This document shows positions 26,001-33,304 of a DNA stretch of 64,000 bases, one piece after another (positions within the stretch are counted from its first letter, which is position 1; each line of letters begins with the position of its first letter). The notes beneath the pieces were generated by a model, which was not told the origin of the DNA, did no database searches, and saw only the letters and a list, made by a program, of their open reading frames with translations. Position numbers and translations under genes: made by a program. The stretch covers positions 51,577,574 through 51,641,573 of the forward strand of contig CM068842.1 in assembly GCA_028554795.2 (NCBI GenBank). Reading direction: 5' to 3'. This stretch comes from Sinohyriopsis cumingii. Its lineage: Eukaryota; Mollusca; Bivalvia; Unionida; Unionidae.

Positions 26001-29000
26001 ACTATTACATCTTGCAACAAAAGATCTGGTATCCACTGTTGACTAGAAATAACTAGATCAAACAGTATAGACTGATCTGCTGTCATATGCAGCAGAAGAT
26101 CAGAGTATTGTCCACTAGAAATATAGGTAGATCACACAGCACACCATGATTCTGTCTTTTTCTTTCGAATATGTTCTCCAATCACATTAACATTTGGAAT
26201 ATAATCCTCCAGAATCCAGCCTCTCAGAGATGAAAATTTCTCTTTCTGTTACTCATTACCTCCCCTTGCTTACAGGTGGCACTACTTTAAGGCTTTTGGT
26301 CATTGTAGTTCACTTTGTCTCCTGAAAACCAGTTGGAGTTTGTATTATATTCATCCATCTATTGAGGACTGCATTATTTTCAGACTTATTACATTTTATT
26401 CTACAGGTGGTATACTATATTATTTAAATTTCAGCCATATTTGTTTGAAATTTCTTCACCTATATGGACTTAGTCTCTGCGTTTCTGAACACACGGTTCT
26501 CACATCTACATTGTAATAGAATTACATATTTGTAGTTCATGTTCACACACACTGTCTATTTGCACCCTAGCATATTGGGTCTCTACATTGTTAACATTGT
26601 TAACTATTATTTTTCCTCTTTAGTCCTTTGTTGTTTCAGACTATAGCAATGACAACAAAATGTACAAAGTGTAAAAAATAAAATCAAGGCCAGCAATGAT
26701 TCACATAATCCCAGCATCACCTGTACAAAGTGCAAAAAATAAAATAAAGGCCAGCAATGATTCACATAATCAAACATCACCTGTACAAAGTGTACATTGT
26801 CAGCTACATGGACTAATTGGTCAGATACTACAAGGTTGACAGTACTAAGAAAAACTTCAAAGAACAAGGAGCAATGGAGAAAATCAAATCCTGAAAGTAC
26901 TGATGTATTGAGTATCCCCTCGCATTACAGGTGTCTCTCATTGTTTAATGTTAGCGTCGTTAACTATTGGTATTATTATTTTTCTTTCTTTATTCCTTTG
27001 TCATGTACATTTAATCCAACAGGCAATAACAGAGTTGATTAGTTCTGGCCATCTTTTTCCTGACCTTCATCTTATTCTGCCCTAGCTGAGAGTTTAAACA
27101 CTACGAGGGAAGAATTTCCAGCCAGATCTAGGCAGTCCAGTGGTCATACATCCCTCTGCATATCTGAGAATGGCCTTAGGGCCAGTAAGTCTGAGCACAT
27201 TGAGTTTTTCAATGAATTGAATGAGCCATGAGGTCTCCCCATACCTTAGTTGATGCTGCAACATGCAGCCATCCAGCACATGATCCATACCATTCAGTGA
27301 CCATATGGCTTCCATGATATACCATACCATGCCTCATCAAGCAGAGCCATGGATTGTTGGATTTGTTGATAATCATATTGATTGATTTGTCCTTTCTTCT
27401 ATCATTACCACTAAACTGGTAATGCTGCTGTCTACACTACAAACTAAACGACAGACTCCGGTACCAAAAAGTTTTGATTTTGACAAGCCAGCCATACTGA
27501 TCCCACAGCTTCATCCAACAGATATGCCTAACCATTTACTCACTGCTAACCTCTGGAGCAGTACTGTGACAGCCTTAGTAAAGATGTTCATGCATCGTCT
27601 ATACCTCAAGATTTGCATTATATGCATGTAAATCTTTATCAGAACAAGAATGACCCACATGAAAGCTCGAACTCAGCTCTCCTTTGAAGAGGACAGAGTA
27701 TAGTTTTAAAGCAGCTATATTGGTGTTGTTGAACTCAGAATGCTTACTATGCCCTCTACTACTCCGGCATAGAGAGTCAAGGCCTCAGTCTATATTAACG
27801 ATGAGGAAATCAACCCCTCCTTTTGTCTTCTACCACAGTCAGGAAGAATCAAGAAAATTGCAGGGAGTTTTTCTGCCAAAATCAGTGATTCAGCCAATTT
27901 CAAACCCTTTTTACTGATACTCAAATACCAGTATCCTTAATATTTCACTGGTATAGAACTGAATCCAATGCCTTTTCTGCAGATCTCCCAGTGTTAGACA
28001 ATATCTATATTGTTGTCAATATAACTTTGCCTATTGAGGGATAAAGAAATTATGCATACCACTTCTAAGATTGTTTGCAACATTATGGCCACATTTTTGT
28101 TGTTGGTTTCGGCATTGCTGGTGATTTTATGGCTGGTGGACAAGGCAGGCAATGACCACAGCTTGGAGTCTGGTTAGAATATCCAAGATTAACTGGGCAG
28201 CCTACTGCTCATTTGTATTGTGTCAGTTTGTATGTCCATCCATCTGCACATTTGTATTGTGTCAGTTTGTATGTCCATCCCTCTGCTCTTTTGTATTGTG
28301 TCAGTTTGTATGTCCATCCCTCTGCTCATTTGTATGTCCATCCCTCTGCGCATTTGTATTGTATCTGTTTGTGTGTCCATCTCTCTACTCATTTGTATTG
28401 TGTCAGTTTGTGTGTCCATCCCTCTGTTCATTTGTCTGTTTGGATATCCATCCCTTGCTCATTTGTCTGTCTGTATGTCCATCCCTCTGCTCATTTGTTT
28501 GTGTGTCCATCCCTCTGCTCATTTGTCTTGTAACATGTATGTGTCCATCCCTCTGTTCATTTGTAATTTGTCTGTTTGTATGTCCTTGTATTTTGTCTGT
28601 TTTGTGTATATCCCTCAGCTCATTTGTTTGCAATTCTGTCATAAACTATTGGGTGAAAAGTCAGTGGACTTACACAAGTGTCATGATGACCATTTGCAAG
28701 AGGGATATAGTTTGGGGTCTATCTCATTTGCTAGGGATATCTTTGGACCAGATTTCATTGTTTCTGGACAAATAGTTTAATGGATTTGGGTTCCAAGTGG
28801 GGTGGGAGAGTGTTCTCATGAGTAAGTTTGATAAGCAAAAACTGTTGTTTCTGCAATTGAATCTCCTCTCATATAGGACTTCATAAAGAAAGCAGAACAG
28901 TTACTAGAGGATGAAGCTCTGAGATTGAGGTTGCAAACCGAGGCTATGGAATATGTGAGAAGAGAACACTGTATGGAGAAGGAGGCAAAAATGTACCTCA

Positions 29001-29773
29001 GCTTGTTGGAGGAAATTGCTGAGGCACAGTCACTTGAGTCAACAGGAAAACCTCACATAAAAGTAAGTCAAGAAATTAAATAGTGCATTGGCAATGAACT
29101 TGCTTTACACATTTTTTTCCTACTTTGTTATATCCTCAATATATTGGACCCTATTTCATCTATACTCTTGAAAACTGATACGTGGATACATTTTGACCAT
29201 GTAACTTAACCATTCAAATACTAAATCAATATGACCTAGTTTGTAAGAAGCCTGTCCATTTAGAGTCAAAAGGTTAAATGTCAGGGTCTTTGATTGAAAG
29301 AAGTAACATGGTTTCTGCACAGATATTTTAGTTTCCTGCATAGAGGTCATAAAGGTACTATTCAGAGTACTATTGTTATTTTTAGATATTTGTGTTTTAC
29401 ATCCTCACTATCTTTAACCATGTTTCATATACTTTATGAAATTTGCCATATGGATATCAGAACTAGGTTATTGTGGCCAATATTTCATGCCATGGAGACT
29501 TTTCAGCTATTTATTTGTTATATTCTCAGTGTCTTGCACCTCCTTATACCTATCTTATGTAATGAGACTTTGGAAGCATTTCAGGGAGAGTAACTCAACC
29601 ATACTAAATATAGTCACTGTAGCTTAATTTTCAGGCTTCAGTGACTCTGGTATTGTCTTTTATTCCAGCATGTATATTGTCATCTACTTAAAATGTGCTT
29701 TCCTTAGTGAGGGGATTCATGTTCATGAGCGAAAACTTTGTTTTCTCCATTGCAGCTTAATCACAAGATCTGA
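4616..29773 (+). CDS. GLT1D1: GLT1D1-like glycosyltransferase, spliced gene, 5' end not found
   Basis: Orthologue of glycosyltransferase 1 domain-containing protein 1, a GT4-type (GT-B fold) enzyme of unknown physiological acceptor. Ten exons (4616-4764, 7942-8047, 9372-9423, 11941-11980, 15360-15515, 19070-19125, 21835-21878, 22688-22799, 25631-25729, 28877-29062) all have AG/GT borders. After one leading base they join into exactly 333 codons without a stop. Hallmarks in order are VIGGTDVNE in the N-terminal domain, [17 protein letters not shown] at the interdomain region, [10 protein letters not shown] (the GT4 E-x7-E motif of the nucleotide-sugar site), then [12 protein letters not shown] and [10 protein letters not shown] of the C-terminal Rossmann domain. 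The order matches human GLT1D1 (about 346 residues), so only about 20-25 N-terminal residues are missing. The end is either a stop at 29081-29083 by read-through or a tiny exon 29756-29773. Introns are 0.6-4 kb and loaded with repeats. Confidence 0.93.
5082..5220 (-). repeat. SINE-B copy, partial
   Basis: Contains the SINE-B 3' body seen in full at 41687-41937: a TTGTTGTTG tail, TTTAATGCCATTTTTCAGCA, CAAGATAGG, and GGGAAGAACCACCGACCCAC. It breaks off before the tRNA-like head. It lies in GLT1D1 intron 1. Confidence 0.75.
5304..5316. repeat. Poly-C tract
   Basis: An uninterrupted run of C within CCCCCCCCCCCCACTTGC, in GLT1D1 intron 1. Confidence 0.7.
5470..7640. other. GLT1D1 intron 1, no further feature seen
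   Basis: The open frame 5805-6161 (118 codons) has no recognisable domain, no splice context and low-complexity polar content. I do not regard it as a gene. Otherwise this is AT-rich intronic sequence. Confidence 0.5.
7685..7862. repeat. Foldback (palindromic) element, copy related to 32240-32420
   Basis: CCAACTGCAAAC at the left, GTTGCATCGTGCACCAGCA in the left half, and CTTTATGCAGTTTGTAGAAT at the right form an imperfect inverted repeat. The same landmarks (CCAACTGCAAAC, TGCATAATGCACCAGCAG) occur at 32240-32420. I infer a short non-autonomous foldback or MITE family. Confidence 0.5.
7942..8047 (+). CDS. GLT1D1: GLT1D1 exon 2 (visible numbering)
   Basis: The acceptor is TTCATTTCAG and the donor is GTAATT. 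Two bases complete the codon GAT; 34 codons follow, then two bases left over. The peptide runs [17 protein letters not shown] to MSETLHRA and contains the diagnostic GGTDVNE motif, which is conserved in GLT1D1 proteins. Confidence 0.93.
9070..9152. repeat. Near-perfect foldback element, copy 1
   Basis: The left arm GGATATATTTCATCTTGTGG and the right arm CCACAAGATGAAATTTATCC are reverse complements with one mismatch, around a loop of about 19 bases. The arms extend outward to AGTGAATAAATGG and CCAAGAATCACT, so the whole 83-bp element begins AGTGA and ends TCACT. A second copy is at 15585-15656. Confidence 0.8.
9372..9423 (+). CDS. GLT1D1: GLT1D1 exon 3
   Basis: The acceptor is TTTTTTGCAG and the donor is GTAAAC. 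One base completes the Lys codon from exon 2; 17 codons ([17 protein letters not shown]) follow, ending in phase 0. It matches the vertebrate segment ending in Gln-Trp before the linker strand. Confidence 0.9.
10300..10640. repeat. Degenerate AAGGTCAAGGTCAC-type repeat
   Basis: Three stretches with GTCAAAGTCACC, GTCATGG and AAGGTCAAGGTCAAGGTCAC, each followed by a T-rich CTTTC(T) block, recur about every 140 bases. The same sort of repeat is seen at 33100-33790. It is non-coding and lies in GLT1D1 intron 3. Confidence 0.4.
11562..11586. repeat. CT microsatellite
   Basis: CTCTCT run with small interruptions in GLT1D1 intron 3. Confidence 0.85.
11941..11980 (+). CDS. GLT1D1: GLT1D1 exon 4 (40 bp)
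   Basis: The acceptor is TATTCTTAG and the donor is a perfect GTAAGT. Thirteen codons ([13 protein letters not shown]) plus one base. Short as it is, it keeps frame with both neighbours and matches the vertebrate PHAKGKVYVQSQG segment. Confidence 0.85.
12064..14148 (-). mobile_element. 5'-truncated non-LTR retrotransposon (LINE)
   Basis: A 2.1-kb LINE fragment lies antisense in GLT1D1 intron 4. It carries a reverse transcriptase reading frame and, at its 3' side (low coordinates), about nine tandem TCA/ATC triplets at 12067-12093, that is (GAT)n on the coding strand. A short tandem-repeat tail in place of poly-A is typical of RTE-like LINEs. The apurinic endonuclease domain is absent, as expected from incomplete reverse transcription. 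I saw no clear target-site duplication. Clade assignment (RTE-like) is inferred from the tail and the C-terminal motifs. Confidence 0.88.
12097..14148 (-). pseudogene. LINE reverse transcriptase, one nonsense codon
   Basis: The frame is open for 521 codons (13662-12097) and upstream to a single in-frame TAG at 13792-13794. It continues open in the same frame to about 14148, including [21 protein letters not shown] landmarks, numbered from 13662: [13 protein letters not shown] (about 29-41), [14 protein letters not shown] with the first catalytic Asp (about 160), [10 protein letters not shown] (216-225), the FADD catalytic box (259-262), FKYLGS, and near the C-terminus KWYGHVTRA and [14 protein letters not shown]. 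The retained catalytic residues and long open frame suggest a young insertion disabled by truncation and one stop. Confidence 0.9.
14160..15090. other. GLT1D1 intron 4, nothing further seen
   Basis: AT-rich intronic sequence upstream of exon 5 with no convincing repeat or gene. Confidence 0.5.
15095..15215 (+). repeat. SINE-B fragment
   Basis: After a G-run (about 15125-15136), TTACTTGGTTCTTCTCCACC followed by AGTTATGCTGGCTGCCAT matches the middle of SINE-B in sense orientation. GTGTTAAAAACAAACAACA then recalls the CAA-rich tail. It is strongly diverged. Confidence 0.5.
15360..15515 (+). CDS. GLT1D1: GLT1D1 exon 5
   Basis: The acceptor is GTTTTATAG and the donor is GTGATT. Two bases complete an Ala codon; 51 codons follow, with one base left. 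It encodes VQVEPTDRC.., then [19 protein letters not shown] and RQFS. An earlier GTGAGA at 15500 also looks like a donor. Only the later site supplies the residues between LYL and the Trp of exon 6 and keeps the frame, so I chose 15515. Confidence 0.92.
15585..15656. repeat. Foldback element, copy 2
   Basis: AGTGAATAATGGATATATTT at the left and AAATATGTTATTCACT at the right are imperfect reverse complements. The left end matches the left end of the 9070-9152 element, so this is a second, shorter copy of the same family, just downstream of exon 5. Confidence 0.65.
16030..17523. mobile_element. TIR DNA transposon (Tigger/pogo-like, non-autonomous)
   Basis: The left end TACACCACTCCCTCGATAAC (from 16030) is matched by the right end, whose reverse complement reads TACACCCCTCCCCCGATAAC (ending 17523). 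Further in, CTTATAATGTGGGG at the left mirrors CCCCACTATGCATGAG at the right. The element is about 1.49 kb and lies within GLT1D1 intron 5. The interior has no transposase-like open frame, so it must have depended on an enzyme encoded elsewhere. The Tigger/pogo assignment rests on the CCCTCGATAACTCG-type ends and is inference. The flanks are TA-rich, as expected for TA target duplication. Confidence 0.75.
17524..19069. other. GLT1D1 intron 5, 3' part
   Basis: Mostly unremarkable AT-rich DNA. A G-rich stretch at about 18480-18600 has GGGTGGC and CTTGAGGGG(T/A)AC repeated twice. The same GGGTGGCCTTTCCAGAGGGGG motif occurs at 15959-15980, just left of the transposon. I could not define an element from it. 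Confidence 0.35.
19070..19125 (+). CDS. GLT1D1: GLT1D1 exon 6
   Basis: The acceptor is TATTTTCAG and the donor is GTAAGT. Two bases complete a Glu codon; 18 codons ([18 protein letters not shown]) follow in phase 0. Matches the vertebrate AWHQEEPNVHLVIVGPE segment, a Rossmann beta strand with its GP turn. Confidence 0.92.
19140..19760. repeat. ~600-bp dispersed repeat, copy 1
   Basis: Shares a long collinear similarity with 61100-61740 in the same orientation. Landmarks are GGTCTTAAACTAAGTAACAG, GTGCTAATGTG, TATTGAGCACTTT and AAGTAAACAACATT. No protein can be read. It lies in GLT1D1 intron 6. Confidence 0.85.
19905..19978. repeat. (CA)n-(TA)n microsatellite
   Basis: A CA run followed directly by a TA run. 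The open frame reading through it is a simple-repeat artefact. Confidence 0.95.
20977..21030. repeat. (TA)n microsatellite
   Basis: About 25 uninterrupted TA dinucleotides in GLT1D1 intron 6. Confidence 0.95.
21835..21878 (+). CDS. GLT1D1: GLT1D1 exon 7 (44 bp)
   Basis: The acceptor is CGTTTTAG and the donor is GTAAGT. Fourteen codons ([14 protein letters not shown]) plus two bases that complete a Lys codon with the first base of exon 8. Matches the charged helix of vertebrate GLT1D1 (VDPVFTREVKAKVKR). Confidence 0.9.
22450..22622 (+). repeat. SINE-C copy (tRNA-headed)
   Basis: The head has an A-box-like TCAGTTGGTAGAG and a B-box-like GCTGGTTCAATACC. CAAATCAGCTGCCTCATTG, AAAGGCACTTAGCTC and a weak A-rich end follow. 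A reverse-oriented relative is at 36645-36820. Confidence 0.6.
22688..22799 (+). CDS. GLT1D1: GLT1D1 exon 8 with the E-x7-E motif
   Basis: The acceptor is GTTTACCCAG and the donor is GTAGGT. One base, then 37 codons in phase 0. The peptide runs [18 protein letters not shown].. to [24 protein letters not shown] is a perfect E-x7-E motif of GT4 glycosyltransferases, whose two glutamates contact the nucleotide-sugar donor. Catalysis therefore appears intact. Confidence 0.95.
22976..23019. repeat. (TA)n microsatellite
   Basis: About 21 TA dinucleotides. Just upstream, AGGGGATATAAGGCTGCTAC is shared with the 62700-63010 repeat (AAGAGATATAAGCCTGCTAC). Confidence 0.9.
24311..24500 (+). repeat. Dispersed repeat, sense copy
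   Basis: GGAGGCAAGGGGAGGTAATG and AATGTGATTGGGTAAGTATTC with the following CTCAGAGAGACATAAC recur in inverted orientation at 26155-26290. They also occur in direct orientation at 62700-63010. Non-coding, in GLT1D1 intron 8. Confidence 0.65.
24920..25255. repeat. Degenerate minisatellite (CACTTTGTACTGTTACAG)
   Basis: GTGTCACTTTGTACTGTTAC and variants recur at about 24938, 25010, 25088, 25160 and 25208, alternating with ATAATATTCTATGTGTGCCA-like spacers. The unit is roughly 70-80 bases. Short peptides read here are repeat artefacts. Confidence 0.85.
25631..25729 (+). CDS. GLT1D1: GLT1D1 exon 9
   Basis: The acceptor is TATATATAG and the donor is GTCAGT. Exactly 33 codons in phase 0 at both ends: [16 protein letters not shown].. 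and [11 protein letters not shown]. This is the segment right after the E-x7-E motif, with the G.PV.A...PGN and G.TGLLF signatures of GT4 enzymes. Confidence 0.95.
25855..26115. repeat. ~80-bp minisatellite, about 3.5 copies
   Basis: The block CTAGATCAGACAGCAGAGAC with TGATCTACCATTA and ATCCACTGTTGACTTGAAAT recurs near 25876, 25958 and 26035, degrading in the last copy. GLT1D1 intron 9. Confidence 0.85.
26155..26290 (-). repeat. Dispersed repeat, inverted copy of 24311-24500
   Basis: CTCCAATCACATTAACATTT and CATTACCTCCCCTTGCTTAC are the reverse complements of landmarks in the 24311-24500 copy. The pair could form a stem-loop with a 1.7-kb loop in the GLT1D1 pre-mRNA, spanning exon 9. Confidence 0.6.
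26661..26795. repeat. ~61-bp tandem repeat, 2.2 copies
   Basis: TGTACAAAGTG(T/C)AAAAAATA begins units at 26661 and 26722, and a partial one at 26782. The intervening GGCCAGCAATGATTCACATA is almost identical in both full copies. Confidence 0.9.
26900..28200. other. GLT1D1 intron 9, nothing further seen
   Basis: Somewhat less AT-rich than its surroundings, but the short open frames have no homology that I recognise and no splice context. Confidence 0.4.
28207..28630. repeat. Minisatellite (CTGCTCATTTGTATTG..), about 10 copies
   Basis: The unit of about 39-41 bases, CTCATTTGTATTGTGTCAGT then TTGTATGTCCATCCCTCTG, is repeated with length variants of 22-41 bases. It lacks stop codons, so three forward frames and one reverse frame stay open (up to 207 codons, rich in Cys-Pro-Ser-Leu). 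This is a by-product of the repeat and not evidence of a protein. It ends 250 bases before GLT1D1 exon 10. Confidence 0.9.
28877..29083 (+). CDS. GLT1D1: GLT1D1 exon 10, C-terminal helix region
   Basis: The acceptor is CTCATATAG. Sixty-two codons to 29062 ([19 protein letters not shown].. to GKPHIK), matching the C-terminal helices of GLT1D1. A perfect GTAAGT donor lies at 29063. If it is used, the protein continues in a later exon. If not, seven more codons (VSQEIK-type tail) lead to TAG at 29081-29083. Both give a protein of plausible length. I extend the feature to that stop to record both forms. Confidence 0.88.
   Translation, partial: DFIKKAEQLLEDEALRLRLQTEAMEYVRREHCMEKEAKMYLSLLEEIAEAQSLESTGKPHIKVSQEIK
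29756..29773 (+). CDS. GLT1D1: Possible GLT1D1 terminal coding exon
   Basis: A strong pyrimidine-rich acceptor (TTTTCTCCATTGCAG) precedes CTTAATCACAAGATCTGA. In the phase left by the GTAAGT donor at 29063 this reads LNHKI then stop. The short tail has no homology value, so the case rests on the paired donor and acceptor alone. Confidence 0.45.
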   Translation, partial: LNHKI

Positions 29774-29939
29774 TAACCCTGGAGTGAGGATCAGTCAAGT
29801 CGATGAATCTGGCAAGAATATGTATAGGAACTTCTCACAGGCTATATATGCAAGTGAATGAAAAAATTGTGAAATAATAGAGTACTTATCACTATGCTTT
29901 AATGCATAAAATTATGTTTCTTCAAAGTGATTTTCAACT

Positions 29940-31170
29940 ATGAGATCAACTTAGTATTCTATACATCATCTTATGAAGGTTTGTCCAATATAACAAATCC
30001 TATTTTCAGGTCACTGCTCAGTATTTTATCATTGCGCTATTCTTTTTTATCTGACTTTAAAGCCATTTGAGGGTAAGGGATGAAATTTCGTATATTTATA
30101 TACGCTTGGTATACTTTTATACTTATATATCATTATTAAAATGTATGTCATGTGACACATTAGATGTCCTAGCCCTGAGATCAGTGTCACAGCTCAGCAT
30201 TTTAAGTTTTTCATCATTCTTCCATCTCTACTGTATAACTTTCAAGTTTTATTTTACAGATTAATGCTTGAAACTTGTAGTATGTCACAATGAGAAGGTG
30301 TGTTGAGTAGTATTACAATGGAGGTCTTGTCTTCAAGATCAGAATTATTGCTAATTAATTTAATTTTCCATCACACTTTCACTTCATAAGTTGCAAGCCG
30401 TTTGAGGTTAAGGTGATATTTGTGTATTTATGCATTTATGTAACTTAGAAAGTTTGTTACGAATTGTGGGGTGGGGTCTTGTCTTCAGTGTCATGGTCAT
30501 GATTCATTATTTCAAGCTTTCTGCTACACATTCTTTACTTTAGAGCTGTTTGAGATTGAAGGATGAAACTGAGTATTCTTATATGCCAGTACTAGAAGGT
30601 TTGTTGCACACTGTGACTGTAATGGTGGCTACTTTAATATCAGCACTCTGCAGGAAAAAAATGGTCCCATCTTAAATTTTTGGAAACTCTTTTTGGTCAT
30701 TATATCCTGAACATCATGATAAGTGTTTTTCTTTTCTTTCAAGTCATATTTCAAAATACAGTTGTGAGCATGTACATTGGTTAATGATAACAAAACATAC
30801 ATCACTGTGTTGCAAATTTTATTACCTTTTCAGAGATGCATAGTTTTATAAACCTTAAAAAAGAAATAACAGTGTTACTACATTTTTAGTAAACATGGTG
30901 AAGGTCATCACAATTTCTGCTGCTGCTGTATGATGCTCCCTTTTACCACAATGTATTTAGAATTGCTTCTCAGGAATCAGGCACTGCAGTTGAAATTGGT
31001 AAACAGGATAAAATTGGTTAGAATGTCAGTCTCTTCAGTTCTCTTTTAATTTTTACTTTACATATATAAAGCTGTTTGAAATACAGGGATGAAGCATAGT
31101 ACACTTTTTTCTGAATTTTATGACATCTCCTGTATTACAACCATGGCTTTTTCTTCAAGGCCAATGTAAC
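29940..31170. repeat. Degenerate tandem repeat, ~180-bp units
   Basis: Blocks of the type AAAG(C)C(A/G)TTTGAG(G/A)(T)TAAGG then GATGAAA, followed by a (GGT)CTTGTCTTCAAG block and CAGTGTCACAGCTCA, recur near 30055, 30170, 30400, 30480, 30545 and 31070. The copies are diverged. No gene in the interval. Confidence 0.65.
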
Positions 31171-31221
31171 TAATCAATTGATTGCTCACTTAGCCATAAG
31201 GACAAGTGAGCATATGGTATG

Positions 31222-31372
31222 CCCAGCATCCATCATTCACTATAAAGTATGCAGGATGACCCAGCATCCATTATTCACTATAAAGTATGCAGTATGACCC
31301 AGCATCCATCATTCACTATAAAGTATGCAGTATGGCCCAGCATCCATCATTCACTAAATAATATACAGTTGG
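31222..31372. repeat. 38-bp minisatellite, 4 copies
   Basis: CCCAGCATCCATCATTCACT with TATAAAGTATGCAG(G/T)ATGA starts at 31222, 31260, 31298 and 31336, a strict 38-base period with only a few substitutions. The last copy is truncated. Confidence 0.95.
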
Positions 31373-31544
31373 GATGAGTTCCTGTTATGAGACATTATGG
31401 TTATTATATAATAGCTATAAATAATAAATAGTTATTATGCATTAACAATAACACCTCACAACAAATTGACATTAGCCTTCTGAATTGTAATGGTATTTTA
31501 TGCTAAAATTATTACATATTATGCCAGATTAGTAGTTACCACAT

Positions 31545-31700
31545 CTGACTGATTATTACCTACCAAGGAAGGAGAAGTCATGTCTGACCGAACAGTAGTT
31601 GCCAAGAAAGAAGAAATCATATCTGACGGATTAGTTGTTACCAGGGAAGGAGAAACGTCTGACTGAGTAGAAGTTACCAAGGAAAGAGAAATGTTGGACT
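31545..31700. repeat. ~48-bp minisatellite, 3-4 copies
   Basis: (G/T)TACCAAGGAAGGAGAA followed by a (TCA)T(G/A)TCTGAC(C/T)GA core repeats near 31558, 31605, 31650 and 31675. Confidence 0.8.
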
Positions 31701-31709
31701 GCAGATATG

Positions 31710-32230
31710 TTGTTGGCCATATTCATATATGTGTTCATATTTGTGTACCTAATAGTTGGGTATTTCAGATCTTTTTTTAATGTGACATGTTTTGTTTGAT
31801 TAGAGTATAATTTCCATCTGGTACTGAAATGGATACAACCAATATTTGATAAATTTAAGAGTGTGCATGACTTTCTTTGGTAAATTTATATATTCATATC
31901 CATTTAGTCTTGCAGTTAATTGCCTTATTGTTGATTGTATTTAATATATAATACATTCTTTAAAGCATATCTTTTTAACCAGTTCTGTGATAGTATGGAG
32001 CATATGTGATAATATAATGTGTTTCAGTTTTTATAGTGAAATGTTTCAGCGGTAAATCAAGATTTCATTGTGGCTAGTCCATCGTTGTAAAATATAATTC
32101 ATTCATATAAAATCCATTGTGAAAACATTTATTTGTGAAAGTCATAAAGACGATCTATAAAGTTTTTGCTGACTAATTTAAGGCAACCCTAATTCTTCAG
32201 GAAATTTGGTTATATGTTGTAATCACCAGA
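31710..32230. other. Intergenic, no feature seen
   Basis: AT-rich DNA without a readable gene or a recognisable repeat. Confidence 0.4.
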
Positions 32231-32239
32231 TACAATATC

Positions 32240-32425
32240 TTACAAGTCCGGACCAACTGCAAACGACATAGACCCAGATCTGCCAATGCATAATGCACCA
32301 GCAGATTCAGATCTATGCAGTCTCTTAGGAGTAATCAGTACAGCAAACAAAACTGACCCTGATCTGTTGGGGCATTATGCAACAGCGGATTATGTTCTGT
32401 GTTGTTTACAGTTGGACTTAATTTG
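32240..32425. repeat. Foldback element, ~180 bp
   Basis: The left part (AAGTCCGGACCAACTGCAAAC.., TGCATAATGCACCAGCAG) and the reverse complement of the right part (AGTCCAACTGTAAACAAC.., TTGCATAATGCCCCAACAG) align as an imperfect palindrome. A related copy is at 7685-7862. Confidence 0.6.
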
Positions 32426-32899
32426 TAAATGAGTATAATATATGGTATTTCATTAGAATTAACAACTTCACTTTGATTTTAAATTAACCTTTTTTGAGTT
32501 GTTAACAATGGTTTATAAAAGGTCACATTTTGTGCACATAAAGTACAGGAATTGAGATGTTACATGTATGACTGTTACTATGTTCAAAAATTGACAAAAT
32601 ATACTTTCTTGGCTTTCTCCATCACCAAAACATTTGTAAATTAATTTGAGAAAATTGCTGTCTTTTTACGCCTGATTGATTTCAATTAGTAGTTCAGTTC
32701 TCAATTTTGATTTTGTTTATTTTACAGTACTTCAGCATGCATTTATATCATTATTTTCATAAAACTTGCTGTCTTTTCAGATAAACATTTCATTTTCAAT
32801 CAGTCTTGTTTCTCTTCTTGGAAACTAAAGAGGAAAATGTCTTTCTATTTATTTTATATTACTTCCTTTTCTTGAAATACCTCTGATTTTAAAGACTCC

Positions 32900-33300
32900 T
32901 CCAAGGGACTTTTTGTCACCTCTTCTCCAGATTAAGGAGAGTAAAGGTTTTAATACACCCACCCTCAGGTGGAGCATGTTATGTCATGATGTTGTCCATC
33001 CGTCTGTCTTTTACAGATTTGGCTACCGATCAATAACTTTAGTTGTCCAAACTTTATGGATGACTCGCAGTTGGAACAAAGAACCCTATAATTTTGGGCT
33101 GAAAAGATCATAGGCCAAGGTCACTGTCACTGCAAAAAGTAAAACCGTTTGTATACAATTACTAGAGTGCTTTACCATTTACAGTTGCCTAACATTGTGG
33201 ATGGCTTACACTTGGTGCAAGAAAGAATCCTATTGATATTGGATTCAAATGTTCAGAGGTCAGGATCACTTTAAAAGAATTGAAATATTAGTTATATGTG
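32900..33300. repeat. Degenerate repeat (GGTCAAGGTCA family), part 1
   Basis: CCAAACTTTATGGATGACTC, AAAGAACCCTATAATTTTGG and GGCCAAGGTCACTGTCACTG are followed about 150 bases later by diverged equivalents (ATTGTGGATGGCTTAC, AAGAATCCTATTGATATTGG, GAGGTCAGGATCAC). It continues beyond the SINE at 33305 as 33430-33790. Confidence 0.65.
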
Positions 33301-33304
33301 ACAT

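Noticed and set aside
28152..28780. Overlapping open frames of 207, 186 and 106 codons on + and 80 on -
   Set aside because: All follow from a stop-free minisatellite unit; the peptides are simple repeats of the same words and lie in a GLT1D1 intron.
31222..31372. A CRISPR array (38-bp units)
   Set aside because: The repeats are head-to-tail with no unique spacers, and the genome is eukaryotic.
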